A stretch of 28,789 nucleotides of DNA from Methanoregula sp. UBA247 (GCA_002495055.1 DADR01000070.1:1-28789); one strand, 5' to 3'. Shown: positions 6,937-15,620, counted from the stretch's first letter. Notes: generated by a model from the letters alone, not told the origin. Numbers and translations: made by a program.

Positions 6937-7426
6937 GGTGGCCATACTCCGTGGCGAGCTCAACATAGGAAATCGCATTATTGAGAATATGCTGTTGTTC
7001 TTCTGTATCCGTTTTCCTGAAGATCCTGCCGGGCACGCCAATGACAACTGAGTTTGCCGGAATAATTTTACCTTCCGTGATTACCGCACCTGCTCCGATG
7101 ATTGATCCATCACCAATATTCGCACCATTGATAATAATCGCCCCCATCCCGACAAGCACCCGGCTGCCTATCGTGCATCCATGCAGGATTGCCCCATGCC
7201 CAACCGAGACATCATCACCGATAGAGACCGGGAACCCTCTACTTGTATGCACGACACAATTATCCTGAATATTCGACCGGTCACCGATCACGATCCTGTC
7301 TTTATCGGCCCTGATAACTGCGCCAAACCAGATCCCGACTTGTTTTCCGACAGTAACATCGCCAATGACTGTGGCATTTCCGGCCTTAAAAAGGGGCACG
7401 CCGGTGACCTGAACATCCATATGCAT
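6929..7426 (-). CDS. Gamma-carbonic anhydrase-like hexapeptide-repeat protein
   Basis: A 165-residue left-handed beta-helix protein of the gamma-carbonic anhydrase/YrdA/PaaY group. Repeats of the [LIV]G-x4 kind run from about residue 15 to 130 (IGDVTVGKQVGIW, IGDRSNIQDN, IGDDVSVGHGAI, IGDGSIIGAGAV). All three zinc-ligand histidines are present: H60 (VVHTSRG), H77 (VGHGAI) and H82 (LHGC), with the 5-residue spacing of the last pair seen in the family. The acidic loop of the Cam-type enzyme is absent, as in the shorter Cap group. It could hydrate CO2 or be an acyl-chain or metal protein; activity is not certain. First gene of a four-gene operon, 30 bases from divergent coaD. ATG at 7426 and at 7420 are both possible starts. 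Confidence 0.87.
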   Translation of the reverse strand: MHMDVQVTGVPLFKAGNATVIGDVTVGKQVGIWFGAVIRADKDRIVIGDRSNIQDNCVVHTSRGFPVSIGDDVSVGHGAILHGCTIGSRVLVGMGAIIINGANIGDGSIIGAGAVITEGKIIPANSVVIGVPGRIFRKTDTEEQQHILNNAISYVELATEYGHHG

Positions 7427-7456
7427 AATAACATAGGAAATTAAGAATCAAACTGT

Positions 7457-7915
7457 ATGAAGGTTATGGTAGGAGGTACTTTTGATCCCCTTCACGATGG
7501 GCATAAACACCTCCTGAGACGCTCATTCGAAGTAGCCGGACCCGGTGGGCATGTCGTAATCGGTCTTACGAGTGATGCTTTTGCAAGCCGGAAAAACCAT
7601 CCAATCCGTCCTTTCGCCATCCGCAAAGCAGATCTCGAGCGATATATATCTTCAACTTCCCATTCAACCCTATGGGATGTTGAACCGCTGAACGACCGGT
7701 ATGGTTCAGCTCTGGATGCAGATTTTGATGCACTGATTGTATCTGAAGAGACGCTGGCTGTAGCTATCGAGATTAATAAATTACGGCGTGAAAAGGGACA
7801 AAAAAAAGTTGATATTCACCAGATTAGTTGCGTTCTTGCAGAGGATGGACACTGGATTTCAAGTACCCGGATTTACCGTGGCGAGATTGATATCCATGGC
7901 AATCTCCTGCATTGA
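7457..7915 (+). CDS. coaD: Phosphopantetheine adenylyltransferase, archaeal type
   Basis: Transfers AMP from ATP to 4'-phosphopantetheine, the penultimate step of coenzyme A synthesis. The 152 residues have the nucleotidyltransferase signature GGTFDPLHDGH (6-16, the HxGH equivalent being HDGH) and the second motif ISSTRIYRG (about 134-142) with the ISSTxI pattern. Length matches the archaeal COG1019 group, which is shorter and distinct from bacterial CoaD. Its ATG is 30 bases from the divergent gamma-CA-like gene, so both promoters must overlap or lie within coding ends. It is single in this orientation, and a small hairpin follows its stop. Confidence 0.9.
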   Translation: MKVMVGGTFDPLHDGHKHLLRRSFEVAGPGGHVVIGLTSDAFASRKNHPIRPFAIRKADLERYISSTSHSTLWDVEPLNDRYGSALDADFDALIVSEETLAVAIEINKLRREKGQKKVDIHQISCVLAEDGHWISSTRIYRGEIDIHGNLLH

Positions 7916-7924
7916 ACTGCAGCA

Positions 7925-7948
7925 GGTTCATACTAGAACCATTTCTTT
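7925..7948 (+). terminator. Possible terminator after coaD
   Basis: GGTTC (7925-7929) pairs with GAACC (7936-7940) around a 6-base loop, followed by ATTTCTTT, ten bases after the coaD stop. The stem is short and the T-run interrupted, so the call is weak. Confidence 0.35.
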
Positions 7949-8117
7949 AAAAAAGGCGTAGAGGATAGGTTAACCTTGTTATTGTAGCATCTACGGGATC
8001 TTTGCCTGATCTTACGATTTGAAAACGTGAATCGGATTGTATCCACCTTACCGGTAAAAAAATGAACGTATTTTGGCGATGCCGGGATACGAAATACTCC
8101 TGAATAATGCCTTTTAA

Positions 8118-8153
8118 AATAAAAATTCTCTCGCAATAAAAAGGGATTATTGC
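8118..8153 (-). terminator. Terminator of the PKD-repeat gene
   Basis: On the minus strand a perfect 7-base stem, GCAATAA (8153-8147) with TTATTGC (8139-8133), overlaps the stop codon of the PKD gene and encloses a 7-base loop. It is followed by the U-rich run AATTTTTATTTTA (about 8126-8114). Both the hairpin and the U-tract fit transcription termination at the end of this gene. Confidence 0.55.
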
Positions 8154-10453
8154 CGTTTTGCAATGAGAATCGCGAGAATACCAATAACTGTTGCACCAAC
8201 GGATACAAACGGGGATAACGGGGCCTGTGTTGCAGTCGGGAGAACCTGCCCGGTCGTTTTATTTGGTTGAACCTGTGCCCCGGGAGTTGTGACAGGTAGT
8301 AATGTTGTAGATGTCGTTTGAGAAATTGGCCCAATATCACCCCGTTGAGTGGTACTTCCTGTCTTATAGATGGTGTCAGAACCGTACTGGTTTGATACCG
8401 TAAGCCTGACATCAAAGGATCCTTCAAATGGGTACACATGGGTCGGATTCGATTCCGAAGATCCGGTTCCGTCGCCGAACTCCCAACTCCATGAGGTTGG
8501 ATTACCCGCGCTGAGATCGCGGAATTTTACGACAAATGGTGCCTTTCCCTGACGGCTGTCAACGGTAAATTCAGCGATGGGAGACTGGGTTACCATAATG
8601 TAATCCACCTTCATTGCAGTGTCCTCTCCATAGCTGTTTATTGCACTCAGTGTCACCGTGAACTTGTTTGTTGATGATGTGCCTGTTGTTGTATAGGTAT
8701 GTCCGGGGTTCTTTTCGGTTGAAGTTGTACCATCACCAAAATCCCATTTCCACCGTGTCGGATTTCCTGTTGTCATATCAGTAAATTTTACCGTAAACGG
8801 CGTGGTCCCTTTGGTTTTATCTGCCCTGAAGTCAGCATGGGGAGAATTAACAACCGTAATATAGTCTTTCTTGGTCTGGCTGATGGTTGTAAAGGCATCA
8901 GATGCAGTAAGGGTGATATCGTAACTTCCCGGCTGACGATATACGTGATCGGGATTTTGTCCGGTCCCGGCGGTCCCGTCACCAAAATCCCATTTCCAAT
9001 CGATGGGGGAATTTGTTGACAAATCAGTAAAATGAATATACTGGTTCACACTCACCCGGGTTTTATCAGCTTTGAAGTCAACCCGTGGACCTTCTTTTAC
9101 CGTTATTAAGTTTGACTGAACTTTAGTGTCCTGGCCAAAGATGTTTTTCACTGTCAGCGACACGGTGTATGAACCATCGCGGTTGTAGAAATGCAGGGGA
9201 GGGTTCTGATCGCCGGAACTCTGGCCATCCCCAAAGTCCCATGACCAGGAAGTGGGATTGCCGACAGACGTATCAATGAACCGGACATATTGCACCCGGG
9301 TTCCCTGCTGGTATGGCGGAATCTCCGTTATGAACTCTGCATCCGGTTTGAGACCTACGGTGATATAATTCGTTTTTCTTACCGTGTCCTTACCGTCATT
9401 ATTTGTTGCTGTGAGCGTCACCGAATAAATCCCTTTCAGTGCGTATGAGTGCACCGGGTTTTGATCAGCTGAGGTAACGCCATCACCGAAGTCCCATTGC
9501 CATGCAGTAGGTGAATTGACTGTTTTGTCAGTGAACCGAACCGGAGTATTGACGCTGGTTGTAGTGGAATCTGCAACAAAATCGGCAGCCGGTACTCCAC
9601 CCGCTATGATTGTCTGGGTAAAACTGTCTTTGTTGAACCCGCGGGTTATGGAAAGAGTTACATGAAACGCACCCGGGGTCGAATAGGAGTGAATTGGATT
9701 CGGATTTGAAGATGTGCTTCCGTCACCGAAATTCCAGTCCCATGTTTCAGGATTTCCCGTTGACATGTCGGAAAACTTTACGAGCAGCGGGGCTTTTCCC
9801 TCCTTAGGATCGGCAGTAAACTTGGCTTTTAAGCCCGGTATCACATGAATGAAATACGCTTTTGAAGTATCAGAAGTCCCATATTCATTCGATGACGTCA
9901 GCGTTACGGTATACTCTCCACTGGACCAGTAGGTATGAACCGGATTCTGTTCAGAGGATTCCTTACCGTCACCGAAGTTCCATTTCCAGGAAGTCGGGTA
10001 ACCCGTTGATCGATCCGTGAACTCAACGTTCAGCGGAGTATTTCCTGTTAAAGGAGTACCTGAAAAATCAGCCTTTGGAGCAAGTCCGATTGCAATATAA
10101 TTCTCTTTTGTTTCAGTGCTGGACCCATAGGCATTCGTGACGGTGAGTTTTACCGTGTACAAAGCCTTACGGATATAATTGTGTGAAGGATTTTGTTCTG
10201 TTGATGTTGCACCATCACCAAAATCCCAAAGATAAGTCAGTGGTGCTGTCCCGGTTGAATGATCCCGGAATGCAACGGTTGTCGGCACGGTATTGTATGC
10301 ATAGAGTGCATCAAAACCAGCAACTGGTGCCAGACCAACCGTGATGTAACCGGATTGCTCACTACTGGAAGCACTAACCCCGGGAAGAATCAGGGCCAGG
10401 AGCAGCACCGTAATCGCTGCGTAGAAGCCGTATTTATTTTGTTTCGCGTTCAT
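8147..10453 (-). CDS. Secreted, membrane-anchored surface protein with eight PKD domains
   Basis: 768 residues. It has an N-terminal signal peptide (KYGF then a hydrophobic run, about 8-28, with a likely cleavage near VSASS), then eight tandem PKD domains of about 80-90 residues from about residue 44 to 690. Each carries the W-[DNE]-FGDG core (WDFGDG or WNFGDG, the last one WEFGDG) followed by a QNP-H-Y-type turn. A Thr/Gln/Pro-rich linker (about 695-740) and one C-terminal membrane segment (about 745-765) ending in AKRQ complete it. PKD domains are beta-sandwich modules common in methanogen surface proteins, where they mediate adhesion or spacing. No catalytic domain is present, and the tail is a plain anchor, not a PGF-CTERM-like signal. 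It is single-gene, flanked by its own terminator; no clear Shine-Dalgarno precedes ATG 10453. Confidence 0.93.
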   Translation of the reverse strand: MNAKQNKYGFYAAITVLLLALILPGVSASSSEQSGYITVGLAPVAGFDALYAYNTVPTTVAFRDHSTGTAPLTYLWDFGDGATSTEQNPSHNYIRKALYTVKLTVTNAYGSSTETKENYIAIGLAPKADFSGTPLTGNTPLNVEFTDRSTGYPTSWKWNFGDGKESSEQNPVHTYWSSGEYTVTLTSSNEYGTSDTSKAYFIHVIPGLKAKFTADPKEGKAPLLVKFSDMSTGNPETWDWNFGDGSTSSNPNPIHSYSTPGAFHVTLSITRGFNKDSFTQTIIAGGVPAADFVADSTTTSVNTPVRFTDKTVNSPTAWQWDFGDGVTSADQNPVHSYALKGIYSVTLTATNNDGKDTVRKTNYITVGLKPDAEFITEIPPYQQGTRVQYVRFIDTSVGNPTSWSWDFGDGQSSGDQNPPLHFYNRDGSYTVSLTVKNIFGQDTKVQSNLITVKEGPRVDFKADKTRVSVNQYIHFTDLSTNSPIDWKWDFGDGTAGTGQNPDHVYRQPGSYDITLTASDAFTTISQTKKDYITVVNSPHADFRADKTKGTTPFTVKFTDMTTGNPTRWKWDFGDGTTSTEKNPGHTYTTTGTSSTNKFTVTLSAINSYGEDTAMKVDYIMVTQSPIAEFTVDSRQGKAPFVVKFRDLSAGNPTSWSWEFGDGTGSSESNPTHVYPFEGSFDVRLTVSNQYGSDTIYKTGSTTQRGDIGPISQTTSTTLLPVTTPGAQVQPNKTTGQVLPTATQAPLSPFVSVGATVIGILAILIAKRQ

Positions 10454-10612
10454 AATAAAACAGAGATAGTTACGACACTCTCTCCTTAAATGTTTCTCTT
10501 AACCCCAGAATCTCGGATAACGGGTATTTGAATATCCTTAATAAAACAGGTTTTTTACTATTAATCAGAACGAGTTATTTCAAGGGAAATGTGAAGGAAT
10601 GTATAAAAAGCA

Positions 10613-11086
10613 TCAGATTATGTAACTGGTCAGGTCCTTTGTAATAACCCAGTCACAATAGTGACAACAGAGCCCTTTTGGCTGCACCTTGAATTTGCTC
10701 TGGATAGGTTCATTGGTATTTGAAATACATCCCGGATTGGGGCAGCGGACGATACCTTCGATAAGTGTCGGGATCTCAACACCCTTCTTTTCACACACTT
10801 TAAAATTTCTGATAATGTTGATAGTTGCCCGGGGTGATATAAGTGCGATCCGGTCAACTTCTTCTTTTGATAGTTCCCGGTTTGTCAGTTTCACGATATC
10901 CTTACATTCCATATTCCTGCTTGGGACATTCGTCGCGATCGAAAGAGCCTCCTGCGTCGTTCCGGTGATACCCAGAATCTTCACGACATTAAGAGCCTCA
11001 CCCCCCTGGATGTGATCAATCACCGTCCCGTTCTTGATCCTGCGGACAAGGAGTCGTTCATTCTCTTCTGCTTCGGTTTTTTTCAT
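10613..11086 (-). CDS. pyrI: Aspartate carbamoyltransferase regulatory chain
   Basis: The non-catalytic subunit that joins PyrB trimers and binds nucleotide effectors in pyrimidine synthesis. The 157 residues have the N-terminal allosteric domain (VRRIKNGTVIDHI, about 14-26) and a C-terminal zinc domain with C115, C120, C141 and C144 (RCPNPGC and CCHYCDW). C140 is an extra adjacent Cys. Its start overlaps the pyrB stop by 4 bases, so the two are translationally coupled. A T-rich stretch (TGCTTTTTATAC on the minus strand) follows the stop. Full length for the family. Confidence 0.95.
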   Translation of the reverse strand: MKKTEAEENERLLVRRIKNGTVIDHIQGGEALNVVKILGITGTTQEALSIATNVPSRNMECKDIVKLTNRELSKEEVDRIALISPRATINIIRNFKVCEKKGVEIPTLIEGIVRCPNPGCISNTNEPIQSKFKVQPKGLCCHYCDWVITKDLTSYII

Positions 11087-11985
11087 TGCATCACCCGCAT
11101 GAGCATGGCCATACGTATCGGAACACCGTTTCGCGATTGTTCAAAATAACGGGCGAAAGGTAATTCGTCGACCCTCGGGTCTATCTCATCCACCCTCGGA
11201 AGGGGATGAAGTATGATAAGATGATCCCGGGCACCCACGAGATGTTCCGGGGTGATACGATAGTTTGAGGCAACATTAAAGTAGGAAGCCGAGTCCGGGA
11301 ACCGTTCCCTCTGGATACGGGTGACATACAGAACATCAACGTCACGGATCACGTCATTGAGATCATCATGTTCAATAATCTCCATACCCTTATCTGAAAG
11401 CTCTGCTGCAAGTGTCGCAGGAAGCTCAAGTCCTTTTGGGGAGATGGTGTGCAATCGAGCGTCATACAGTGCGAGGGCGGAGGCCAGTGAGTGCGCAGTT
11501 CGACCGTATCTGAGGTCACCGACAAGGGCAATATCAATTTTATCGATGGGCATTGACTGGAGGATTGTGTACAAATCGAGAAGAGTCTGGGAGGGGTGCT
11601 GACCTGCGCCGTCTCCTGCATTGATTACCGGGACAGTGGCAAATTCAGCAGCAAGTCTCGCTGCTCCCTCTTTTGGGTGCCGGATCACAATTGCATCCGC
11701 ATATCCGCTTACTACCCGGATAGTATCGGCAAGTGTTTCCCCTTTCGCGATTGAACAGGCTTCAACACTGCCCACAGAAAGAGAGGTACCTCCCAACCGT
11801 GCCATTGCGGATTCAAACGACATCCGTGTCCTTGTGCTTGGTTCAAAAAAAAGAGTGGCAAGGATCTTACCCTGCAGGGCATTCTTATCGTAATTTCCCT
11901 CATCAACCCGCCGCGCATGATCCAGCATTTTATCAATCTCGTCACGATCAAAGTCGCCGATGGATATGAGATGTTGCGTTTGCAC
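11083..11985 (-). CDS. pyrB: Aspartate carbamoyltransferase catalytic chain
   Basis: Condenses carbamoyl phosphate and aspartate in the first committed step of pyrimidine synthesis. The 300 residues contain the carbamoyl-phosphate loop FFEPSTRTRMSFE (about 46-58), HPSQTLLDLYT in the middle, and HPLPRVDEID near the C-terminus, all family hallmarks. The start is GTG 11985; a strong GGAGGG lies almost touching it (about 1 base spacing), which is unusual, but no other start codon fits before residue 20. It forms a pyrBI operon and is divergent from the sugar-nucleotide cassette across a 185-base AT-rich intergenic region. Confidence 0.95.
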   Translation of the reverse strand: MQTQHLISIGDFDRDEIDKMLDHARRVDEGNYDKNALQGKILATLFFEPSTRTRMSFESAMARLGGTSLSVGSVEACSIAKGETLADTIRVVSGYADAIVIRHPKEGAARLAAEFATVPVINAGDGAGQHPSQTLLDLYTILQSMPIDKIDIALVGDLRYGRTAHSLASALALYDARLHTISPKGLELPATLAAELSDKGMEIIEHDDLNDVIRDVDVLYVTRIQRERFPDSASYFNVASNYRITPEHLVGARDHLIILHPLPRVDEIDPRVDELPFARYFEQSRNGVPIRMAMLMRVMQ

Positions 11986-12106
11986 CCCTCCAGTATTTAC
12001 GTGTATGATTATTGGATGTTCCTGTTCTAATTATCTATCATTCCGCGATAGTGCTGGTTCTTTGAATAAAACTGGCAAAGGAGCAAACTTTTCATCCTTA
12101 TACAGC

Positions 12107-12119
12107 AATTATATTTATT
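12107..12119 (+). promoter_or_regulatory. TATA box for the sugar-nucleotide cassette
   Basis: AATTATATTTATT is a good archaeal TATA-like element and predicts a transcript start near 12138, giving a leader of about 30 bases before GTG 12171, with ATAGGA as ribosome binding site. Confidence 0.5.
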
Positions 12120-12170
12120 CAATCATTACGCATTTTTATTGAAACAAACAAGATAATAGGGTGAATAGGA

Positions 12171-13262
12171 GTGCAGATACCTGTTGCGCGACCTGCTATT
12201 GGTCAGGATGAGATCTCTGCGGTTACCGCTGTGCTGGAATCCGGCATGTTGGCCGCAGGAGAACGAGTTGCAGAATTCGAGAAAAAATTTGCCGATTATT
12301 GCGGCACAACGCATGCAGTTGCGATAAATAACGGAACAGCTGCTCTCCATGCTGCGCTGCTTGCAGCAAATATTGGTCCGGGAGATGAAGTGATTGTTCC
12401 TTCCTTTACGTTTTTCGCTACCGCATCGGCTGTATCAATGACCGGTGCAAAGCCGATCTTTGTAGACGTGAACGAGCAGACATTCTGCATTGATCCCGCA
12501 CAGGTTGAGAATCATATAACCCCAAAGACCAAAGCAGTTATCGGGGTGCACCTCTTCGGCCAGCCGTTTGATGTTCACGGCATTAAACAGGTCTGTGAAT
12601 CACATAACCTGACATTAATAGAGGATGCTGCACAAGCCCAGGGAGCGATGTGTAATGGCGAAAAGGCCGGTGCTATGGGGCACATGGGCTGTTTCTCGTT
12701 CTATGCAACAAAAAACATGACAACCGGTGAGGGGGGTATGGTAACGACCAGCGATAAGGCATTGAACGAACGCCTGCGCCTGATCATCAACCATGGGCAG
12801 AGTGAAAAATACTTCCATACCCGAATTGGGTATAATTACCGTCTGACTGATGTGGCTGCCGCGATCGGTCTTGTGCAGCTGAAAAAGCTGGAGAAATTCA
12901 ATATGCGACGCCGGAAAAATGCCGAGTATTTCGACACTCACCTGTCGGTCAAAGGGCTTGTCACTCCGGTTGTAACCCAGGGAATGCACCATGTATATCA
13001 CCAGTACGTACTCCGCCTGACCGATGAATTTCCGATGAAGCGTCCTGATTTTATTGAATATCTGAAGGTGAAAGGGATCGGAACTGCAATACACTACCCC
13101 ATTCCAATCCATCACCAGCCGGTATACGCCCGTGCCAACGAAGACGATTCCTGTCCGATATCAACCAGCCTTGCCTCTTCTGTCCTGAGCATACCTGTTC
13201 ACCCTTTGCTTGACCAGAAGGAGCTTGCTTATATCTGCGAATCTATCAACCGGGTGAAATGA
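12171..13262 (+). CDS. DegT/DnrJ/EryC1/StrS-type sugar nucleotide aminotransferase
   Basis: A PLP-dependent aminotransferase that converts a keto-sugar nucleotide to an amino sugar. The 363 residues have NNGTAALHAAL (53-63), the EDAAQA motif (151-156) holding the PLP pyridine ring, and the PLP lysine K181 in FYATKNMTTGEGG. The C-terminal HYPIPIH segment is typical of the family. GTG 12171 is preceded by ATAGGA. It is directly followed, with no gap, by a Gfo/Idh-type dehydrogenase and then a UDP-sugar 6-dehydrogenase. In Methanococcus and Pseudomonas such sets make 2,3-diacetamido-uronic acids for glycans; here substrate identity is an inference. Confidence 0.9.
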   Translation: MQIPVARPAIGQDEISAVTAVLESGMLAAGERVAEFEKKFADYCGTTHAVAINNGTAALHAALLAANIGPGDEVIVPSFTFFATASAVSMTGAKPIFVDVNEQTFCIDPAQVENHITPKTKAVIGVHLFGQPFDVHGIKQVCESHNLTLIEDAAQAQGAMCNGEKAGAMGHMGCFSFYATKNMTTGEGGMVTTSDKALNERLRLIINHGQSEKYFHTRIGYNYRLTDVAAAIGLVQLKKLEKFNMRRRKNAEYFDTHLSVKGLVTPVVTQGMHHVYHQYVLRLTDEFPMKRPDFIEYLKVKGIGTAIHYPIPIHHQPVYARANEDDSCPISTSLASSVLSIPVHPLLDQKELAYICESINRVK

Positions 13263-14168
13263 ATGGAAGTTGGTGTGATTGGTGTCGGTGCGATGGGAAA
13301 GAACCATGTGCGTGTTTATTCAGAATTAAAAAGTGTGAGTTCACTGGGTATTTATGATGTGAATACCCAGGCTGCAAAAATTCTTGGTGAAAAACACGAT
13401 GCAACGGTCTATGGCTCAATCAGCGAACTTCTCGATAATTCCGATGCTGTCAGCGTGGTTGTACCTACGCAGTTCCACTCCGGGGTAGTAGGACAGGTTT
13501 TTGCAAAGAAAAAATCCGTACTTATTGAAAAACCGATCTGTGCAACGGTGAAGGAAGCAAAAAAGCTGATGAAAACCGCCCCGAAAGGAATTACCATCGG
13601 TGTCGGACACATCGAACGTTTCAACCCAATTGTTGCCGAGATTAAAAAGATCGTGAAAAATCCCCTGTATATGGAGTTTAAACGACATAATCCTGCATCG
13701 GCACGGATCACCGGAAGTTCGGTTATCGAAGACCTGATGATTCATGATATTGATATTCTCCTGAACGTGTTCTTTCCCGATCCCAGCGATATTCACAGCG
13801 TTGGCAATGCTGACGTCATGAGTGTACTGATGAACTGCGATGGTATCCCGGTATCCCTTTCAGCAAGCCGGAAGGCTTCAAAGAAGATCCGGCAATTTTA
13901 TGTTGAAGATGAAGAGTTCACCATTGAAGGTAATTTCATGACTCAGGAAGTCACCATCCACCGTAAACCTGGTCAGTATCACGTCGAAGCGGAGCGTTAT
14001 GTGCAGGAAAATATCATTGAGAAAGTGATGGTCAATACCGTTGAACCCCTGAAACGCGAACTGGAAACATTTATCGATTGTGTGGACAAAAACCTGCCAT
14101 TCCTGATCCCCCCACATCAGGCAATACACAACCTTGAGTTTTGTGAAAAAATCAGTTCTGCTCGGTAA
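13263..14168 (+). CDS. Gfo/Idh/MocA-family sugar nucleotide dehydrogenase
   Basis: A 301-residue NAD(P)-dependent oxidoreductase. The N-terminal Rossmann fold has GVGAMGKNH (7-15), the catalytic-type EKP (89-91) in VLIEKPICA, and the family's second domain with GHIERFNP near 118-125 and an HD-like segment DLMIHDIDI. It begins immediately after the aminotransferase stop, so the two are certainly co-transcribed. The likely role is oxidation of the 3-OH of a UDP-HexNAc (as in UDP-GlcNAc 3-dehydrogenases) to give the keto sugar used by the aminotransferase. Substrate is inferred from the neighbour pair, not from the sequence alone. Confidence 0.86.
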   Translation: MEVGVIGVGAMGKNHVRVYSELKSVSSLGIYDVNTQAAKILGEKHDATVYGSISELLDNSDAVSVVVPTQFHSGVVGQVFAKKKSVLIEKPICATVKEAKKLMKTAPKGITIGVGHIERFNPIVAEIKKIVKNPLYMEFKRHNPASARITGSSVIEDLMIHDIDILLNVFFPDPSDIHSVGNADVMSVLMNCDGIPVSLSASRKASKKIRQFYVEDEEFTIEGNFMTQEVTIHRKPGQYHVEAERYVQENIIEKVMVNTVEPLKRELETFIDCVDKNLPFLIPPHQAIHNLEFCEKISSAR

Positions 14169-14177
14169 ATCCTGGAC

Positions 14178-15620
14178 GTGAATTTAACAATGGCACTCGA
14201 AGCATTGATAAAGAAACGCGGACCGATAAAAAAAATTGGTGTTCTTGGCATGGGGTATGTCGGCATTCCCGCAGCAGCTCTCTTTGCCGACTCCCCGTCG
14301 TTTGATTTCGTGTATGGATTCCAGCGGGACTCTGCGTCTTCTGGATATAAAATTTCCATGCTGAACAGAGGCGAAAGCCCCCTCAAAGGTGAAGAGCCCG
14401 GGCTTGAAGATCTTTTAACTAAAGTCGTTTCAGCAAAAAAGTTTGCCTGTACTTCTGACTTTTCAAAGATTGCGGAACTCGATGCTGTAACACTCTCAAT
14501 CCAGACACCTTTTTTGAACAAGGAAGATCTCCTTCCTGATTTTTCTGCACTCAAAGAAGGGATCAGACAGGTTGGACATTATCTTACTCCGGGAATGCTG
14601 GTCGTTTTAGAATCCACCGTTACACCTGGAACCACGACGACGCTTGCAAGGGAACTCCTTGAACAGGATTCCGGACTCAGAGCTGGTGCTGATTTTGCTC
14701 TCGCTCATGCGCCTGAGCGGGTAATGGTAGGAAGGTTGCTGCGCAATATTCGTGAACATGACCGGATTGTGGGCGGTATTGATAACGTGAGCACCAGGAG
14801 GGCAACTGAACTCTATTCTCCGGTTCTTACCCTGGGAAAAGTGATCCCCATGTCAGCTACTGCTGCAGAAGTGACAAAGACCACAGAAAATACGTTCCGT
14901 GACCTCCAGATTGCAGCAATGAATGAACTTGCGCTCTACTGTGAAGCGATGGGGATCAATGTCTATGATGTCCGGACAGGCGTTGACAGCCTTAAGGGGG
15001 AAGGCATCACCCGTGCCATGCTCTGGCCAGGTGCCGGGGTCGGAGGACATTGCCTGACAAAAGACACGTATCATCTGGAACGGGGGGTCCAGATGCTGGG
15101 GAAGGATCTCCTCGATTACCCGAAGGATGAACCATCGCTCTATGTGCTTGCCCGCCATATCAACGATTTTATGCCCACCCATATGTTCCGGCTCACGATG
15201 GATGCCCTCGGCCGGGCGGGTTGTTCTTCCAAAGGGTCAAAGGTGACAATTCTTGGGTGGGCGTTCCTCGCCAATTCTGATGATACGCGGAACACCCCTC
15301 CTGAACCATACCGGGATCATCTCATTAAAGCCGGTGCAACTGTACGCGTCCATGATCCTTATGTAAAGGAATATCCCGGTGTTCCTATCCTCCAGAACCT
15401 TGAAGAATCGTTAAAAGGAGCGGATGCGATCGTGATCTTTGCCGGGCACAACCATTACAAAAACCTGGATCCGGACTCTATTAGGACTCTATCCGGAAAA
15501 GCACACCCGGTAATTATTGATGGCCGGAATATGATTGATCCCGACCTGTTCATCAAACACGGTTTCGTGTACAAAGGGATAGGACGGGGCGATAAAAATA
15601 TGCATAAAATTTTACCGTAA
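14178..15620 (+). CDS. UDP-sugar 6-dehydrogenase (UDP-ManNAc/GlcNAc dehydrogenase type)
   Basis: Oxidises C6 of a UDP-sugar twice to the uronic acid. The 480 residues show the NAD motif GVLGMGYVGIP (21-31), STVTPGT (146-152), EVTKTTENTFRD (231-242, catalytic Lys about 234) and GVGGHCLTKD with catalytic C292, followed by a C-terminal UDP-binding domain. It lies nine bases after the Gfo/Idh gene. GTG 14178 and ATG 14190 are both possible starts; neither has a clear Shine-Dalgarno. With the two upstream genes it would give a UDP-2,3-diamino uronic acid precursor, but no N-acetyltransferase gene is next to them. Close relatives are WecC and WbpA; UDP-glucose dehydrogenase is a less likely alternative. 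Confidence 0.88.
   Translation: MNLTMALEALIKKRGPIKKIGVLGMGYVGIPAAALFADSPSFDFVYGFQRDSASSGYKISMLNRGESPLKGEEPGLEDLLTKVVSAKKFACTSDFSKIAELDAVTLSIQTPFLNKEDLLPDFSALKEGIRQVGHYLTPGMLVVLESTVTPGTTTTLARELLEQDSGLRAGADFALAHAPERVMVGRLLRNIREHDRIVGGIDNVSTRRATELYSPVLTLGKVIPMSATAAEVTKTTENTFRDLQIAAMNELALYCEAMGINVYDVRTGVDSLKGEGITRAMLWPGAGVGGHCLTKDTYHLERGVQMLGKDLLDYPKDEPSLYVLARHINDFMPTHMFRLTMDALGRAGCSSKGSKVTILGWAFLANSDDTRNTPPEPYRDHLIKAGATVRVHDPYVKEYPGVPILQNLEESLKGADAIVIFAGHNHYKNLDPDSIRTLSGKAHPVIIDGRNMIDPDLFIKHGFVYKGIGRGDKNMHKILP

Noticed and set aside
6937..7047. N-terminal extension of the HdrA-like protein
   Set aside because: It lies inside the upstream gamma-CA gene, has no homologous sequence pattern, and ATG 6936 has a better-placed Shine-Dalgarno at the flavin motif.
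8440..10300. Repeated WDFGDG-coding DNA as a possible repeat array
   Set aside because: The DNA similarity is explained by the tandem PKD domains of one protein; spacing and sequence are not those of CRISPR or simple repeats.
12615..13115. Minus-strand frame of 166 codons opposite the aminotransferase
   Set aside because: The aminotransferase is complete with all motifs; the opposite frame has no features of a real protein.
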